DNA of 64,000 bases from Terriglobus sp. TAA 43 (lineage in GTDB: Bacteria; Acidobacteriota; Terriglobia; Terriglobales; Acidobacteriaceae). The stretch covers positions 186,001-250,000 of the forward strand of contig NZ_JUGR01000001.1 in NCBI RefSeq assembly GCF_000800015.1. Direction: 5' to 3'. Numbering within the stretch: the stretch's first letter is position 1; each line of letters begins with the position of its first letter. The translations under genes were made by a program, and so were the position numbers. The notes beneath the pieces were generated by a model. That model worked only from the letters and a program-made list of their open reading frames with translations, was not told where the DNA came from and did no database searches. Positions 7,612 through 16,448 of this stretch are shown piece by piece.

Positions 7612-9180
7612 GTGAATAAGACAGTTTCGAAGATGAAAAATGGCGCAGTGTCACTTGCTGCGATTGCGTTTAGTGTTCTGCCGGGCTTTGTTGCGGCACA
7701 TGCTGCAGAACCCGCCATGGCACCGGCAAAGGATGCCGCGGGTACATGGGGCTTCTCGCATGAGAACGTGTTGGGAACATCGCTGGACGCGGCCATCAGC
7801 GCACCGTCGCAGCACGACGCCCGTGTGGCGGAGAAGGCTGCTCTTGCAGAGTTCGATCGTCTTTCCTCGAAGCTTAGCGCATGGAATGGGGACAGCGAAT
7901 TTTCGCGTTGGCAGAAGACGCGCGGAGTTGCGGTAAAAGTATCGCCGGAGCTGATGGAGGTGCTGGCGCATTTCGATGCATGGCAGGGTGAGACGGGTGG
8001 CGTTCTGAACGCTTCCAGCGAGACCGCAGCAAAGGTATGGCGTGGCCCTGCCGCAAAGGGTGCAGCACCTTCTACGGAACAGCTTGCTGCTGCGGTGCAG
8101 GCGATGAAGCAGCCCCACTGGTCGTTAGATCGCACCAACGGCACAGCAACGCGTCTCAGCGATGCTCCGCTGGTCCTTGCTACGTTTACCAAGAGCTGGA
8201 TCACGGAGAAGGCTGCGGAGGCCACTCTGCACGCCGGCGCAACCGGCGTGATGTTGAACGTGGGCGGTGACATCGTAACTCGTGGCGCGCTGACGCAGCG
8301 CGTTGACGTTGCCAATCCGCAGGCACACGCAGAGAACGATGCAGCTATCGACACAGTCGTGTTGCGCGATCGTGCCATTGCAACCAGCGGCAGCTATCGC
8401 CGCGGCTTTGATGTTGCAGGCGAGCGCATGTCCCACATCATCGACCCGCGCACGGCTACGCCTGCAGCGCAGGTGCTGTCCTCCAGCGTTATCGCACAGG
8501 ATGCAACCACCGCAGGCGCACTCGCCACAGCGTTGTCCATCCTGTCGCCGCGTGAATCGCAGGCGTTGATGGAGCGTCATCCTAATGCGCAATATCTCAT
8601 CGTGACTGCGTCTGGCGAAGAGATTCGCAGCAAGGGCTGGACGAACTACGCAGAGCCGAAGTTGGAGCGCGCTGCATACATCGTGAAGGCGGGCGCTGCT
8701 GCGCCGCAGGCTGGCACGAACTGGAACCAGTCCATGGAACTCCAGATCAAGCTGGAACTGCCGCGTATGGACAATCCGCGTTACCGCCGTCCGTACGTTG
8801 CGGTATGGATTGAAGACAAGGACAAGTATCCCGTTCGCACCATTGCGCTGTGGTTCAAGAATCCGCGCTGGCTGAATGAATTGAAGGGCTGGTATCGCGA
8901 TGACCAGCTTCGCAATCTGAGCGAGGGCACGGACATCTCCGCGACGGTCTCCAGCGCCACGCGCGTTCCCGGTGCGTATACGCTGAAGTGGGACGGTAAA
9001 GACAACAACGGCAAGCTGGTGAAGGCCGGAACGTACACCGTGGTGATTGAGGCCGCACGTGAACACGGCGGACACTCATTGTTGCGTCAGGAAATCAACT
9101 TCGATGGCACGCCTTCTGCAAAGACGTTGCCGGCGAGCGAAGAACTGGGAGCGGTGCAGCTTGACTACCGTAAACACTAG
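7612..9180 (+). CDS. ApbE-type FAD:protein FMN transferase fused to DUF2271 domain
   Basis: A 522-residue exported fusion. After a signal peptide (KNGAVSLAAIAFSVLPGFVAAHA) comes an ApbE domain (about residues 45-355), which in characterised members attaches FMN covalently to a threonine of target redox proteins; the metal/FAD signature HIIDPRTATP is present. The C-terminal ~150 residues, from MELQIKLELPRMDN, match the DUF2271 family and end in a FlgD-like beta-sandwich (KWDGKDNNGKLVKAGTYTV). DUF2271 proteins are normally separate and encoded next to ApbE and PepSY membrane proteins, so the fusion is unusual. The GTG at 7612 with GGGAGAG upstream is preferred to a TTG at 7534. Confidence 0.85.
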   Translation: MNKTVSKMKNGAVSLAAIAFSVLPGFVAAHAAEPAMAPAKDAAGTWGFSHENVLGTSLDAAISAPSQHDARVAEKAALAEFDRLSSKLSAWNGDSEFSRWQKTRGVAVKVSPELMEVLAHFDAWQGETGGVLNASSETAAKVWRGPAAKGAAPSTEQLAAAVQAMKQPHWSLDRTNGTATRLSDAPLVLATFTKSWITEKAAEATLHAGATGVMLNVGGDIVTRGALTQRVDVANPQAHAENDAAIDTVVLRDRAIATSGSYRRGFDVAGERMSHIIDPRTATPAAQVLSSSVIAQDATTAGALATALSILSPRESQALMERHPNAQYLIVTASGEEIRSKGWTNYAEPKLERAAYIVKAGAAAPQAGTNWNQSMELQIKLELPRMDNPRYRRPYVAVWIEDKDKYPVRTIALWFKNPRWLNELKGWYRDDQLRNLSEGTDISATVSSATRVPGAYTLKWDGKDNNGKLVKAGTYTVVIEAAREHGGHSLLRQEINFDGTPSAKTLPASEELGAVQLDYRKH

Positions 9181-9835
9181 TCCTTCCACCAAACCCGAAA
9201 GTCATCACAGCACACCCGGAAAGGCGAAACAGCCTTTCCGGGTGCGTCTGCGTAAGCAGACCGCGATTATCTCGCGCTGGCTGCATATCTACCTGTCCAT
9301 GGTGAGCTTCGCCGTGGTGCTGTTCTTCGCCGTAACAGGGCTCACACTTAACCACGCCGAGTATTTTTCGCATGGTGAGGTGGTTAAGAACCTTAACGGT
9401 TCACTCTCGGCGAAAGAGATGGGGCCGAAGGATCATCCGGACACGCTGGCCATTGTGGAACATATCCGCAACACGGACCACGTACACGGCGCGGTGAACA
9501 CCGAAGACCTGCGCGTGGATGATGACCAGATCACCTTTAGCTTTCGCGGCCCCGGCTATAGCGCAGACACAACGGTAGATCGCGCCACAGGGAAGTACCA
9601 GGTGGTGGAGACCAAAGCAGGATTCGTCGCCGTCATCAACGACCTTCACAAGGGGCGCGACAGCGGCAAGGTGTGGTCGTGGGTCATCGACGGCTCAGCC
9701 ATCCTGCTGACGCTTGTGTCGCTCTCAGGACTGGTGCTGATCTTCTTCATCTACAAGCGCCGTACCAGCGGTCTGCTCTTGGCCGCGATTGCAACAGCTT
9801 TGTGCTTACTGCTCTATCGCATCTGGGTACCGTAG
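9161..9835 (+). CDS. PepSY-associated transmembrane protein
   Basis: A 224-residue inner-membrane protein with one helix near residues 40-62 (SMVSFAVVLFFAVTGLTLNH), a periplasmic PepSY-like region, and two closely spaced C-terminal helices. It matches PepSY-TM-like proteins often linked to DUF2271 and ApbE genes and thought to act in envelope iron or flavin redox chemistry. The TTG at 9161 is chosen because it overlaps the end of the ApbE gene by 20 bases and has a GGAG upstream; upstream starts are only antisense-like coding. A conserved histidine (NHAEYFS) at the end of helix 1 could bind heme or metal; this is speculative. Confidence 0.75.
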   Translation: MTTVNTSPSTKPESHHSTPGKAKQPFRVRLRKQTAIISRWLHIYLSMVSFAVVLFFAVTGLTLNHAEYFSHGEVVKNLNGSLSAKEMGPKDHPDTLAIVEHIRNTDHVHGAVNTEDLRVDDDQITFSFRGPGYSADTTVDRATGKYQVVETKAGFVAVINDLHKGRDSGKVWSWVIDGSAILLTLVSLSGLVLIFFIYKRRTSGLLLAAIATALCLLLYRIWVP

Positions 9836-9841
9836 AAGAAC

Positions 9842-9886
9842 AAAAAAGCCTCGCTCGCGATGAATCCATCGCGAGCGAGGCTTTTT
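9842..9886. terminator. Strong bidirectional rho-independent terminator
   Basis: A perfect 15-base-pair stem (9848-9862 with 9867-9881) and a four-base loop AATC is flanked by A6 on the left and T5 on the right. It lies between the convergent PepSY and M16 peptidase genes and can end transcription from both sides. Confidence 0.92.
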
Positions 9887-9890
9887 GCAT

Positions 9891-11201
9891 TTAGCAAGTG
9901 AGATCGTCGCGAGTAATTTTCAGCTCGCCGAGATTTCCCAACAAGGTCAGTGAAATTCTCTCTGGCTTCAGCAGCTCCACAGCAAGGCGTTGCACATCGG
10001 CAGCGGTAACGCGATCCACGTCGGCAATGATGTCGTCGACGGTGTTGAATCGACCGTAGTACATCTGCTGACGCGCGAGATTGCTCATACGCGATGAGGA
10101 GCTTTCCAGCCCCAGCACGATGTTGCCTTTGCTCTGATTCTTGGCGCGGTCCAGTTCATCTTCGCTGACAGGCTCCGCCTTAATGCGGCGGAACTCTTCC
10201 AGGATCAGGTGCAGCATCTCCTGCGTCTTCTCAATCGACGTTCCGGCATAGATGCTCAGCGCGCCGGTGTCGCGGAAGGGCGACAGTTCTGAGTAGATTG
10301 AGTACGCCAGCCCAGCCTCTTCGCGCACCGACTGGAACAGCCGGGAACTCATGCCGCCGCCAAGGATGCTGCTGAGAAGGTACAGCGCATAGCGATCAGG
10401 ATGATCCACACGCGGCGCAGGAACGCCAAGACAGATCTGTACCTGCTCCAGCGACTTCTTGTTGCGCAGCGTGATGTGTGGCGTAGCTGAGGGTTCAGGG
10501 AAACGTGTCGTCGTGCCAGGGGTTGCTGCCAGCGCGCCGAAGTAGCGCGTCACCTCTGCAATCATCTCTTCGTGTTCGAGGTGTCCTGCGGCAGAGAAGA
10601 CCATATTGGAAGGCACGAAGCGCTCAGAATGAAAACGGCGTACCGCAGCTTCATCAAAGCTGGAGACGGTCTTTGCCGTGCCCAGAATCGAGCGTGCCAG
10701 CGGATCGTTCTTCCAGAAGTTTGCCGTGTGAATCTCGTGGATGAGGTAATCGGGATTGTCCTCGTCCATCTTAATTTCTTCTAGGACAACGGACTGTTCG
10801 CGCGCAATGTCGTCGGCGCTGAACGTCGGGTTCAGGACCAGATCAGAAAGGATGTTCATCGCGGCAGGCACATTCGTGTCCAGCACCTTGATGTTGAAGC
10901 AGACGGTCTCTTTGCCGGTGAATGCGTCCAGATTGCCACCGATGGCATCGGTCTCGCGCGCAATGTCGCGTGCAGAGCGGGTCGTGGTGCCCTTGAAGAC
11001 CATGTGTTCTACAAAATGAGACAGGCCGTTCTCTTCCGCCTGTTCGTCGCGCGATCCGGTGCCAATCCAGACGCCCAGGCTGATGGAACGGACATGCGGC
11101 ATGCGTTCGGTCAGCACCATCATGCCGTTCGGCAGAGTGGTGCGGCGGATGTTGCGTTCATTGGATGCGGCATTCTCCGCAAGGGGAGTGGTTTCGACCA
11201 T
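9891..11201 (-). CDS. M16-family zinc metallopeptidase
   Basis: A 436-residue insulinase-type peptidase with the inverted zinc motif HFVEH (H62, E65, H66), in which both histidines bind Zn and the glutamate activates water. The C-terminal half is the inactive-type M16 repeat that completes the clam-shell chamber (SSILGGGMSSRLFQSVREE). No signal peptide is seen, so it is probably cytosolic, like the bacterial processing-peptidase homologues. It is the last gene of a leftward run; the next gene upstream ends 26 bases before its start, so co-transcription is possible. Confidence 0.93.
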   Translation of the reverse strand: MVETTPLAENAASNERNIRRTTLPNGMMVLTERMPHVRSISLGVWIGTGSRDEQAEENGLSHFVEHMVFKGTTTRSARDIARETDAIGGNLDAFTGKETVCFNIKVLDTNVPAAMNILSDLVLNPTFSADDIAREQSVVLEEIKMDEDNPDYLIHEIHTANFWKNDPLARSILGTAKTVSSFDEAAVRRFHSERFVPSNMVFSAAGHLEHEEMIAEVTRYFGALAATPGTTTRFPEPSATPHITLRNKKSLEQVQICLGVPAPRVDHPDRYALYLLSSILGGGMSSRLFQSVREEAGLAYSIYSELSPFRDTGALSIYAGTSIEKTQEMLHLILEEFRRIKAEPVSEDELDRAKNQSKGNIVLGLESSSSRMSNLARQQMYYGRFNTVDDIIADVDRVTAADVQRLAVELLKPERISLTLLGNLGELKITRDDLTC

Positions 11202-11227
11202 CCTTCCATTGTAGCGGTCGACGGGCG

Positions 11228-11824
11228 TCAGGCTCTGCGCTGTATCGGTTCGCCCGAAATGCGTTTCAAAAGCCGTGCTTTCACGTCAGGCCAGTCCTCC
11301 GCTGTGATGCTGTACCACTTCGTATGCCGCGTCGATCCGTCGGGCATGATCATGTGGTTGCGGAAGGTCCCTTCATACTGCGCGCCCAGCTTCAGCATGG
11401 CGTTCTGCGAATGCACATTCTCATGGTGAGTTTTGAGCGCGATGCGCCGTAGTCCCAGCGTTTCAAAGCCGTAGGTCAACTGCAGCAGCTTCACGCGCGG
11501 ATTCACGCCGCTGGAACGCCACGCCTTCGCCAGCCATGTAAAACCGATCTCCGCGCCGCGATGCGCTCTTTGGATATCCAGAAACCGGGTGGCGCCAACT
11601 GCTTCGTCGCCGACGAAGGTCACCCATGCTTCTACCAGCCCCTGTTCAGCTTGCAGAAGAGAATCCTCAACATGCTTCATCACGTCGTCGGGCGAGGTCG
11701 GGCGAACATTCATGTAACGCCAGATGGATTCATCCAGAGCAATCTGCGTCAGTGCAGGAATGTGTGTCGAGGATAGCGGCTCAAGTCGAACGCCGTAGCC
11801 TTCCAGCATTGGCGTGTGGTTCAT
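11228..11824 (-). CDS. GNAT-family N-acetyltransferase (RimJ/RimL type)
   Basis: A 198-residue acetyl-CoA-dependent acetyltransferase. The fold begins with LEGYGVRLEPLSSTH, typical of the RimJ/RimL branch, and the late segment GLRRIALKTHHENVHSQNAMLKLG fits beta4-alpha4, where acetyl-CoA and the acceptor site meet. The canonical acetyl-CoA loop Q/RxxGxG/A is poorly kept (WRSSGVN), as in several members of this branch. The ATG overlaps the stop of the YvcK-like gene by four bases. Substrate unknown: ribosomal protein N-terminus or a small amine. Confidence 0.85.
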   Translation of the reverse strand: MNHTPMLEGYGVRLEPLSSTHIPALTQIALDESIWRYMNVRPTSPDDVMKHVEDSLLQAEQGLVEAWVTFVGDEAVGATRFLDIQRAHRGAEIGFTWLAKAWRSSGVNPRVKLLQLTYGFETLGLRRIALKTHHENVHSQNAMLKLGAQYEGTFRNHMIMPDGSTRHTKWYSITAEDWPDVKARLLKRISGEPIQRRA

Positions 11825-12870
11825 TGCGATGGCTCGCGTTCGGCAAGCTCCATCAGTGCATCTGCCACGCGGTCGTAGTCGTGACGCAGCACAACGCCTT
11901 CATACACAAAGCTGCCCGTAACCGGGGTTACACCCATAGCGCGAATGCGGTCCAAATCATTTTCAATGGGCTGCTGGCCACCGCTCGCATAGTGCTGCAA
12001 CAGCGCTGGCGAGATGGGGGCGGTGTTCAGCAACGCAAAGTCGAACAGCCGTTGTCCGCCGGTGTGCGACTGGATGCGTGTCATGTGTTCCGACGCGGTC
12101 AGGCCAATGGATTCGTTCGCCTGCGTCATCAGGTTGCCAATGAACACACGTTTCGCCTTCGAGGTGGCAATCGCCTCAGGAATGCCTTTCACCAACAGGT
12201 TGGTAATGAGGGAAGTGAAGAGTGATCCCGGGCCTACCGTGATGAGGTCCGCTTCGCGAATGGCCTCGAGGGCTTCCTGCATAGGAGGCGCGTCCGAAGG
12301 ATGCATGCGCAGCTCTGCTATGCGATGTCTCGACGCGGTAATGTTCGTTTCGCCGTGGACTACAGAACCATCGTCCATGACGGCCGATAGCGTTACATGC
12401 GAGTTGGTAGCAGGATAGATGTTGCCACGCGCCGCCAGAATGTGGGACGAGGCCTGCACCGCCTTGGCGAAATCGCCGCCGTGAATGGCCGTCAAAGCTG
12501 CAAGAAAAAGATTGCCAAACGAATGACCCGAGAGGGCATGCATCGTTCCGTCACTTGGGAAACGATATTGGAACAGCTTGGTCAGCAGTTGTTCATCTTC
12601 GCTGAGAGCTGCGACGCAGTTGCGCACATCGCCCGGCGGGTGAATCTGCAGATCCTCACGCAGTCGCCCGGATGAACCACCGTCGTCCGTCACCGTGACC
12701 AGCGCAGACAGTTTGCGAATGCGGCACGGTACGTTGAGACAGGCGTTGTTGCTTTGTTCGCTTGCATCTGCCGGGTCCACGTAGCGCTTCAAGCCACGCA
12801 GCAGCGTGGAGAGGCCCGTGCCTCCACCAATCGCCACTACACGAAGCTGTTTTGCTGAAGCGTCAGGCAT
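11821..12870 (-). CDS. YvcK/CofD-like gluconeogenesis factor family protein
   Basis: A 349-residue protein of the UPF0052/CofD-like family, related to B. subtilis YvcK, which supports growth on gluconeogenic carbon and cell-wall synthesis and binds UDP-sugars. The N-terminal nucleotide-loop GGGTGLSTLLRGLK is clear, as are TDDGGSSGRLR and the GPGSLFTSL segment. The usual Firmicute partners (rapZ-like and whiA) are not adjacent; instead it is coupled by an ATGA overlap to an acetyltransferase gene. Family assignment is firm; the physiological role in this organism is inferred. Confidence 0.9.
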   Translation of the reverse strand: MPDASAKQLRVVAIGGGTGLSTLLRGLKRYVDPADASEQSNNACLNVPCRIRKLSALVTVTDDGGSSGRLREDLQIHPPGDVRNCVAALSEDEQLLTKLFQYRFPSDGTMHALSGHSFGNLFLAALTAIHGGDFAKAVQASSHILAARGNIYPATNSHVTLSAVMDDGSVVHGETNITASRHRIAELRMHPSDAPPMQEALEAIREADLITVGPGSLFTSLITNLLVKGIPEAIATSKAKRVFIGNLMTQANESIGLTASEHMTRIQSHTGGQRLFDFALLNTAPISPALLQHYASGGQQPIENDLDRIRAMGVTPVTGSFVYEGVVLRHDYDRVADALMELAEREPSQ

Positions 12871-12917
12871 CTCTGGAGTGTACCCGTTCCGTTATGCGAA
12901 ATTGCGCAGGTTTCGGT

Positions 12918-13877
12918 TCAATTCCGGAGAAGAGTCGGGGCAGGACTTCCGTTCAGTACGGCCTCAATGTTGTCCAACGCAAGCATGCCCATTGCCGTGC
13001 GAGTCTCCACTGTGGCGCTGCCAATGTGGGGTAGTAGGAACGTGTTGGGTAAATCGAGATAACCGGGATTCAGTTTGGGTTCGCCTTCGAAAACGTCCAG
13101 TCCTGCCGCGGCAATCCGTCCTGACTTTAGCGCTGCAATCAGGTCGTCGTCCTTCACCAGCCCGCCGCGTGACGTGTTGATGACGATTGCGCCAGCGGGA
13201 AGCAGTTCGATGTTTTCTGTGCGAAGGAAGTGCCGCGTCTCCTCTGATGCAGGTGCATTCAGCGAAAGGAACTGGCTTACATGCAGCAGGGAAGCCACGT
13301 CCTCATGGAAGACAGCACCTTGTTCCTCTTCTGGTGGTAGCTGGCGGCGATTGTTGTAGTGCACCTGCATGCCGAAGGCACGCGCGCGATGCGCCAGCGC
13401 CTGACCGATGCGTCCCATGCCATAGATGCCCAGCACCTTGCCTTGTGGTGACACACCCAGCAGATCACCCTTGGAGGACGCCCACAGACCGCTGCGCAGC
13501 CGCTGCTGCGCCTCGTATGCGCGGCGCGAGGCCCCCAGGAGCAGCAGCATGGCTACGTCCGCGGTCGCATCGGTTAGCACGCCCGGTGTGTGTGCCACAG
13601 GGATGCCTCTGGCGCGCGCCGCTGCCAGGTCGATATGGTCGTACCCCACGGAAAACGTGGCGATCGCTTTGACGGACTGTGAGAGCAGGGAAAAGAAGCG
13701 CGCATCCAGCTTGTTCACCGGCGACACGAGGATGGCATCAGCGCCGTCGGCTGCCTGCAGTAACTCGTCCTGCGTCCACGGCTGTTCGTTGGGGTTCCAG
13801 CGGGGCTCAAAATCGCGGTTAATGCGTGCATCCACCTCGGGGGTGAAGTGGCGGGCCACGGCAAGGATAGGCTTCAT
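12918..13877 (-). CDS. D-isomer-specific 2-hydroxyacid dehydrogenase (glyoxylate/hydroxypyruvate reductase-like)
   Basis: A 319-residue NAD(P)-dependent dehydrogenase. The Rossmann motif GMGRIGQ and the catalytic triad are visible: Arg in INTSRGGLV, Glu in LDVFEGEP and His in LLPHIGSAT. This pattern fits glyoxylate/hydroxypyruvate or related 2-keto acid reductases; substrate is not determined by the motifs. The ATG at 13877 (MKPILAVARHF) gives the family's usual N-terminus; ATGs at 13886 and 13928 would add 3 or 17 residues without known homology. No clear ribosome site distinguishes them. Confidence 0.9.
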   Translation of the reverse strand: MKPILAVARHFTPEVDARINRDFEPRWNPNEQPWTQDELLQAADGADAILVSPVNKLDARFFSLLSQSVKAIATFSVGYDHIDLAAARARGIPVAHTPGVLTDATADVAMLLLLGASRRAYEAQQRLRSGLWASSKGDLLGVSPQGKVLGIYGMGRIGQALAHRARAFGMQVHYNNRRQLPPEEEQGAVFHEDVASLLHVSQFLSLNAPASEETRHFLRTENIELLPAGAIVINTSRGGLVKDDDLIAALKSGRIAAAGLDVFEGEPKLNPGYLDLPNTFLLPHIGSATVETRTAMGMLALDNIEAVLNGSPAPTLLRN

Positions 13878-13962
13878 GGAGTCCATGTTAGCGGCAGTCA
13901 GATCGGCACCAAGAACTTGGGCCGACAAGATGCCGGCCCAGGTTCGGATGTTTAGTTTTTTT

Positions 13963-14553
13963 CTACGCTTCCGGATACAGCAGTTCGGTGAACCGCGGAT
14001 CGTCTGTCATGTCCTGAAAGTCGGAGTCGGAGCGGGCCAGGATGCGGTTCTGGCCGTTCAGCCGGATTGCCTCCGTAAGCTTTTCCAGGCAGTTATGCGA
14101 GTCGCCGGTGACCGATGCAAGCACTGCCAGGCCGTAGAACGCATAGTCGGCTTCGGAGTTGCCATCCAGAATCTCGTTGAGGTGCTCACGCGCATCTTCA
14201 AATTGCCCGTCGTTCAGCAGTGAGATGGCGTAGTCATACCTCTCTTCCGCAGACGTAAAGGTCGCTGTCTTACGGTTCGCTTGTGCGACGCACGCGGCAA
14301 GATACATGCGGATGCGGTCGATGAATTCCGACGGAGCGATCTGCAGAAGCTTTTCCAGCGATGGATGTGCGGCAGCGTAGTTGCCCTGCTGCATCGCGCG
14401 AACGGCTTCTTCGTACTGCCGCAGAATCTCCTGCCGCAGTTCGTCCTGCGCAGGCGCCACGGTGCCTGCGATGGTGCGTGAGGGCTTTCCGGTCGTAGTG
14501 GTCTTGCCGGGCTTTGCAGAGGGCTTGGAGGTTGCAGATTTTGCGGCTGGCAT
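13963..14553 (-). CDS. TPR-repeat protein with basic N-terminal tail
   Basis: A 196-residue protein. The first ~35 residues are Lys/Thr/Ser/Pro-rich and likely disordered; the rest contains tetratricopeptide-like helical pairs (about 48-82, 105-135 and 140-170, for example AMQQGNYAAAHPSLEKLLQI). It probably acts as a protein-interaction scaffold in the cytosol. No signal peptide or enzymatic motif is seen, and no partner can be named from the neighbours. Confidence 0.75.
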   Translation of the reverse strand: MPAAKSATSKPSAKPGKTTTTGKPSRTIAGTVAPAQDELRQEILRQYEEAVRAMQQGNYAAAHPSLEKLLQIAPSEFIDRIRMYLAACVAQANRKTATFTSAEERYDYAISLLNDGQFEDAREHLNEILDGNSEADYAFYGLAVLASVTGDSHNCLEKLTEAIRLNGQNRILARSDSDFQDMTDDPRFTELLYPEA

Positions 14554-14653
14554 GAGTGTCCTGAAAGTTTTCCGTATGCCTGGTTGGCTTGGGGGACGGA
14601 TGAAGTTGGCAACGGGTGTTCGCTATGCGTTATACGGGAGTGTTGCGGCGCGG

Positions 14654-15304
14654 TCAAGGGCGTGGCATTCGGCTGCGCTCCGCCGCAGCGTACAGCACTG
14701 GATTGAGTGTGGGATCGTTATACATCTTCATCTGCCGATAAAGCTGAAAACGCCGCTCGCCATGAACCACCTGTTGCCACAACTCGGCCAGGCAGCCCGC
14801 TAGCGCAGAGCTTTGTTCCTGCAGGATGGCGAGTCGCTGACGGTTGCGTTCCCGATGCTCCTCTGTCGCATCCTGCCGGTGAGTTTCTTCTTCGGTATGA
14901 AAGATCTTCAAAGAGAGAATCGACAGTCGATCCAAAATCATGCCTGGTGTCTCGGAATGCAACGGAGACTCAGGATTGGGTAAACTCACAGTAGTCAGCG
15001 CGGACATCAATGCGTTGTCCACTTTCTCTACCAGGTCGTTGCGACGTTGATTGGTTTGGTCGATCTCGCGCTTCACCTGGGCGATCACTGCATCGGTTGC
15101 GCCTGTGTCGCGTGCTCGATCTTCCAGGTGCCATAAGTCAAAGTTACTGCGATGTAAACGCAGCAATAAATCAGCGTCAGAAGCCTCTGAGTTAACAACG
15201 TGCCAGCTTGCTGTGTGTTCCGCAAAACGCAGCGTTTCCGCATGCGCATCAAGCAGATGTGTCATTTCTGGCGTGGGGTCGAAAGTGGAGTTGGCGTGTA
15301 GCAT
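14654..15304 (-). CDS. DUF4254 family protein next to glycosyltransferase genes
   Basis: A 216-residue helical protein of the DUF4254 family, recognised by the pattern NFDLWHLEDRAR, then INQ/TNQRRNDLVEKVD, and ILDRLSILSLKIFH. DUF4254 genes are often found beside family 9 glycosyltransferases in LPS loci, as here, but their function is unknown. The ATG at 15304 is preferred over the longer reading from 15346 because it avoids overlap with the divergent glycosyltransferase start at 15315 and because homologues begin near the TFDPTPEM region. Confidence 0.8.
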   Translation of the reverse strand: MLHANSTFDPTPEMTHLLDAHAETLRFAEHTASWHVVNSEASDADLLLRLHRSNFDLWHLEDRARDTGATDAVIAQVKREIDQTNQRRNDLVEKVDNALMSALTTVSLPNPESPLHSETPGMILDRLSILSLKIFHTEEETHRQDATEEHRERNRQRLAILQEQSSALAGCLAELWQQVVHGERRFQLYRQMKMYNDPTLNPVLYAAAERSRMPRP

Positions 15305-15314
15305 GCAGGTCAGA

Positions 15315-16439
15315 ATGAGTGTAACGGGAACGGGCAGGAGTGCCACTATCAGCCGATCAGCGCGTAGGGTTCTGATTTATCGACTGGGAAGTTTAGGTGA
15401 CACACTGGTGGCACTTCCATCGCTTCATCTGGTGGAACGCGCGTTCCCCATGGCGGATCGCAGACTACTGACAAACTTCCCTGTTTCAGGGAAGGCGCCT
15501 GCTGCTGCCGCGGTTCTGGGCGACTCCGGGCTCATCCACGGCTATGAGCGCTACACGGTAGGTACACGTAGCCCGTGGGAACTGCTGAAGCTTGTCTTTC
15601 GCATCCGTCGTTTCCGTCCGAACGCGATGGTCTACCTCATGGCGGCGCGCGGCACTGTCACCGCCGAGCGTGATCTGCGCTTCTTCCGCACAATCTGCGG
15701 TATCCGCAACGTCATCGGCATTCCCGTTACAGAAGACATGCAGCGTTGCCGCGTGGATGCGGCAGGCTTGTTAGAGCCAGAAGCTTCAAGACTGGCGCGT
15801 AACATCGGCGCCCTGGGCGAGGCATACCTGAACGAGTCTGCGAGCTGGGATATGCGGCTCTCAGACGATGAAGTTGCCGCTGCCGATCTTCTTCTGCAAC
15901 CCGTAGCGCATATGCCGTGCATCGCCGTCAGTGTGGGAACTAAGGTGCAGGCAAAGGATTGGGGGCGCGATAACTGGCGCGCTCTACTGGCTCGAGTTGC
16001 AGACCTGTATCCGAACCACGGCCTCGTACTTGCCGGTGCTCCGGAGGAATCAGAGGCAAGCGAGTTTGCAGCCGATGGCTGGCGTTCTGTTGAGGGAGCC
16101 GGTCCTGTTGTGAATCTCTGCGGCAAGCTATCGCCGCGACAGAGTGCCGCTGCCTTCCGCAGATGCCGAGTCTTTCTCGGGCATGATAGCGGCCCGATGC
16201 ATCTTGCAGCATCGGTGCAAACACCTTGCGTGGCCATCTTCGCAGCACGTAACAAGCCACGCATGTGGTTCCCATTCGGAAAACATCATCGTGTGATTTA
16301 CCACCATGTGGACTGTTGGGGATGCGCTTTGGAGACCTGCATTGAACAAAAGCGCAAATGTCTGCTTTCTATCACCGTCGACGAAGTATTGGCTGCGCTT
16401 ACGGCTACCATGAAGGTGTCCGTCGCAAAGACGTCTTGA
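15315..16439 (+). CDS. Glycosyltransferase family 9 (LPS heptosyltransferase-like)
   Basis: A 374-residue GT-B enzyme of family 9, which transfers ADP-activated heptose to the LPS inner core at the cytoplasmic face of the inner membrane. Visible are the N-terminal VLIYRLGSLGDTLVALPSL, the nucleotide-sugar pocket LGHDSGPMHLAASV, and the C-terminal cysteine cluster (DCWGCALETC) common in this family. Upstream in-frame sequence to 15051 reads antisense to the DUF4254 gene and is rejected. The next gene, hldE, makes the ADP-heptose donor, which supports the substrate call. Confidence 0.88.
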   Translation: MSVTGTGRSATISRSARRVLIYRLGSLGDTLVALPSLHLVERAFPMADRRLLTNFPVSGKAPAAAAVLGDSGLIHGYERYTVGTRSPWELLKLVFRIRRFRPNAMVYLMAARGTVTAERDLRFFRTICGIRNVIGIPVTEDMQRCRVDAAGLLEPEASRLARNIGALGEAYLNESASWDMRLSDDEVAAADLLLQPVAHMPCIAVSVGTKVQAKDWGRDNWRALLARVADLYPNHGLVLAGAPEESEASEFAADGWRSVEGAGPVVNLCGKLSPRQSAAAFRRCRVFLGHDSGPMHLAASVQTPCVAIFAARNKPRMWFPFGKHHRVIYHHVDCWGCALETCIEQKRKCLLSITVDEVLAALTATMKVSVAKTS

Positions 16440-16448
16440 AGGAGAGGC

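Noticed and set aside
15051-15314. Upstream extension of the glycosyltransferase frame
   Set aside because: Lies antisense to the DUF4254 gene and has no homology to the family N-terminus.
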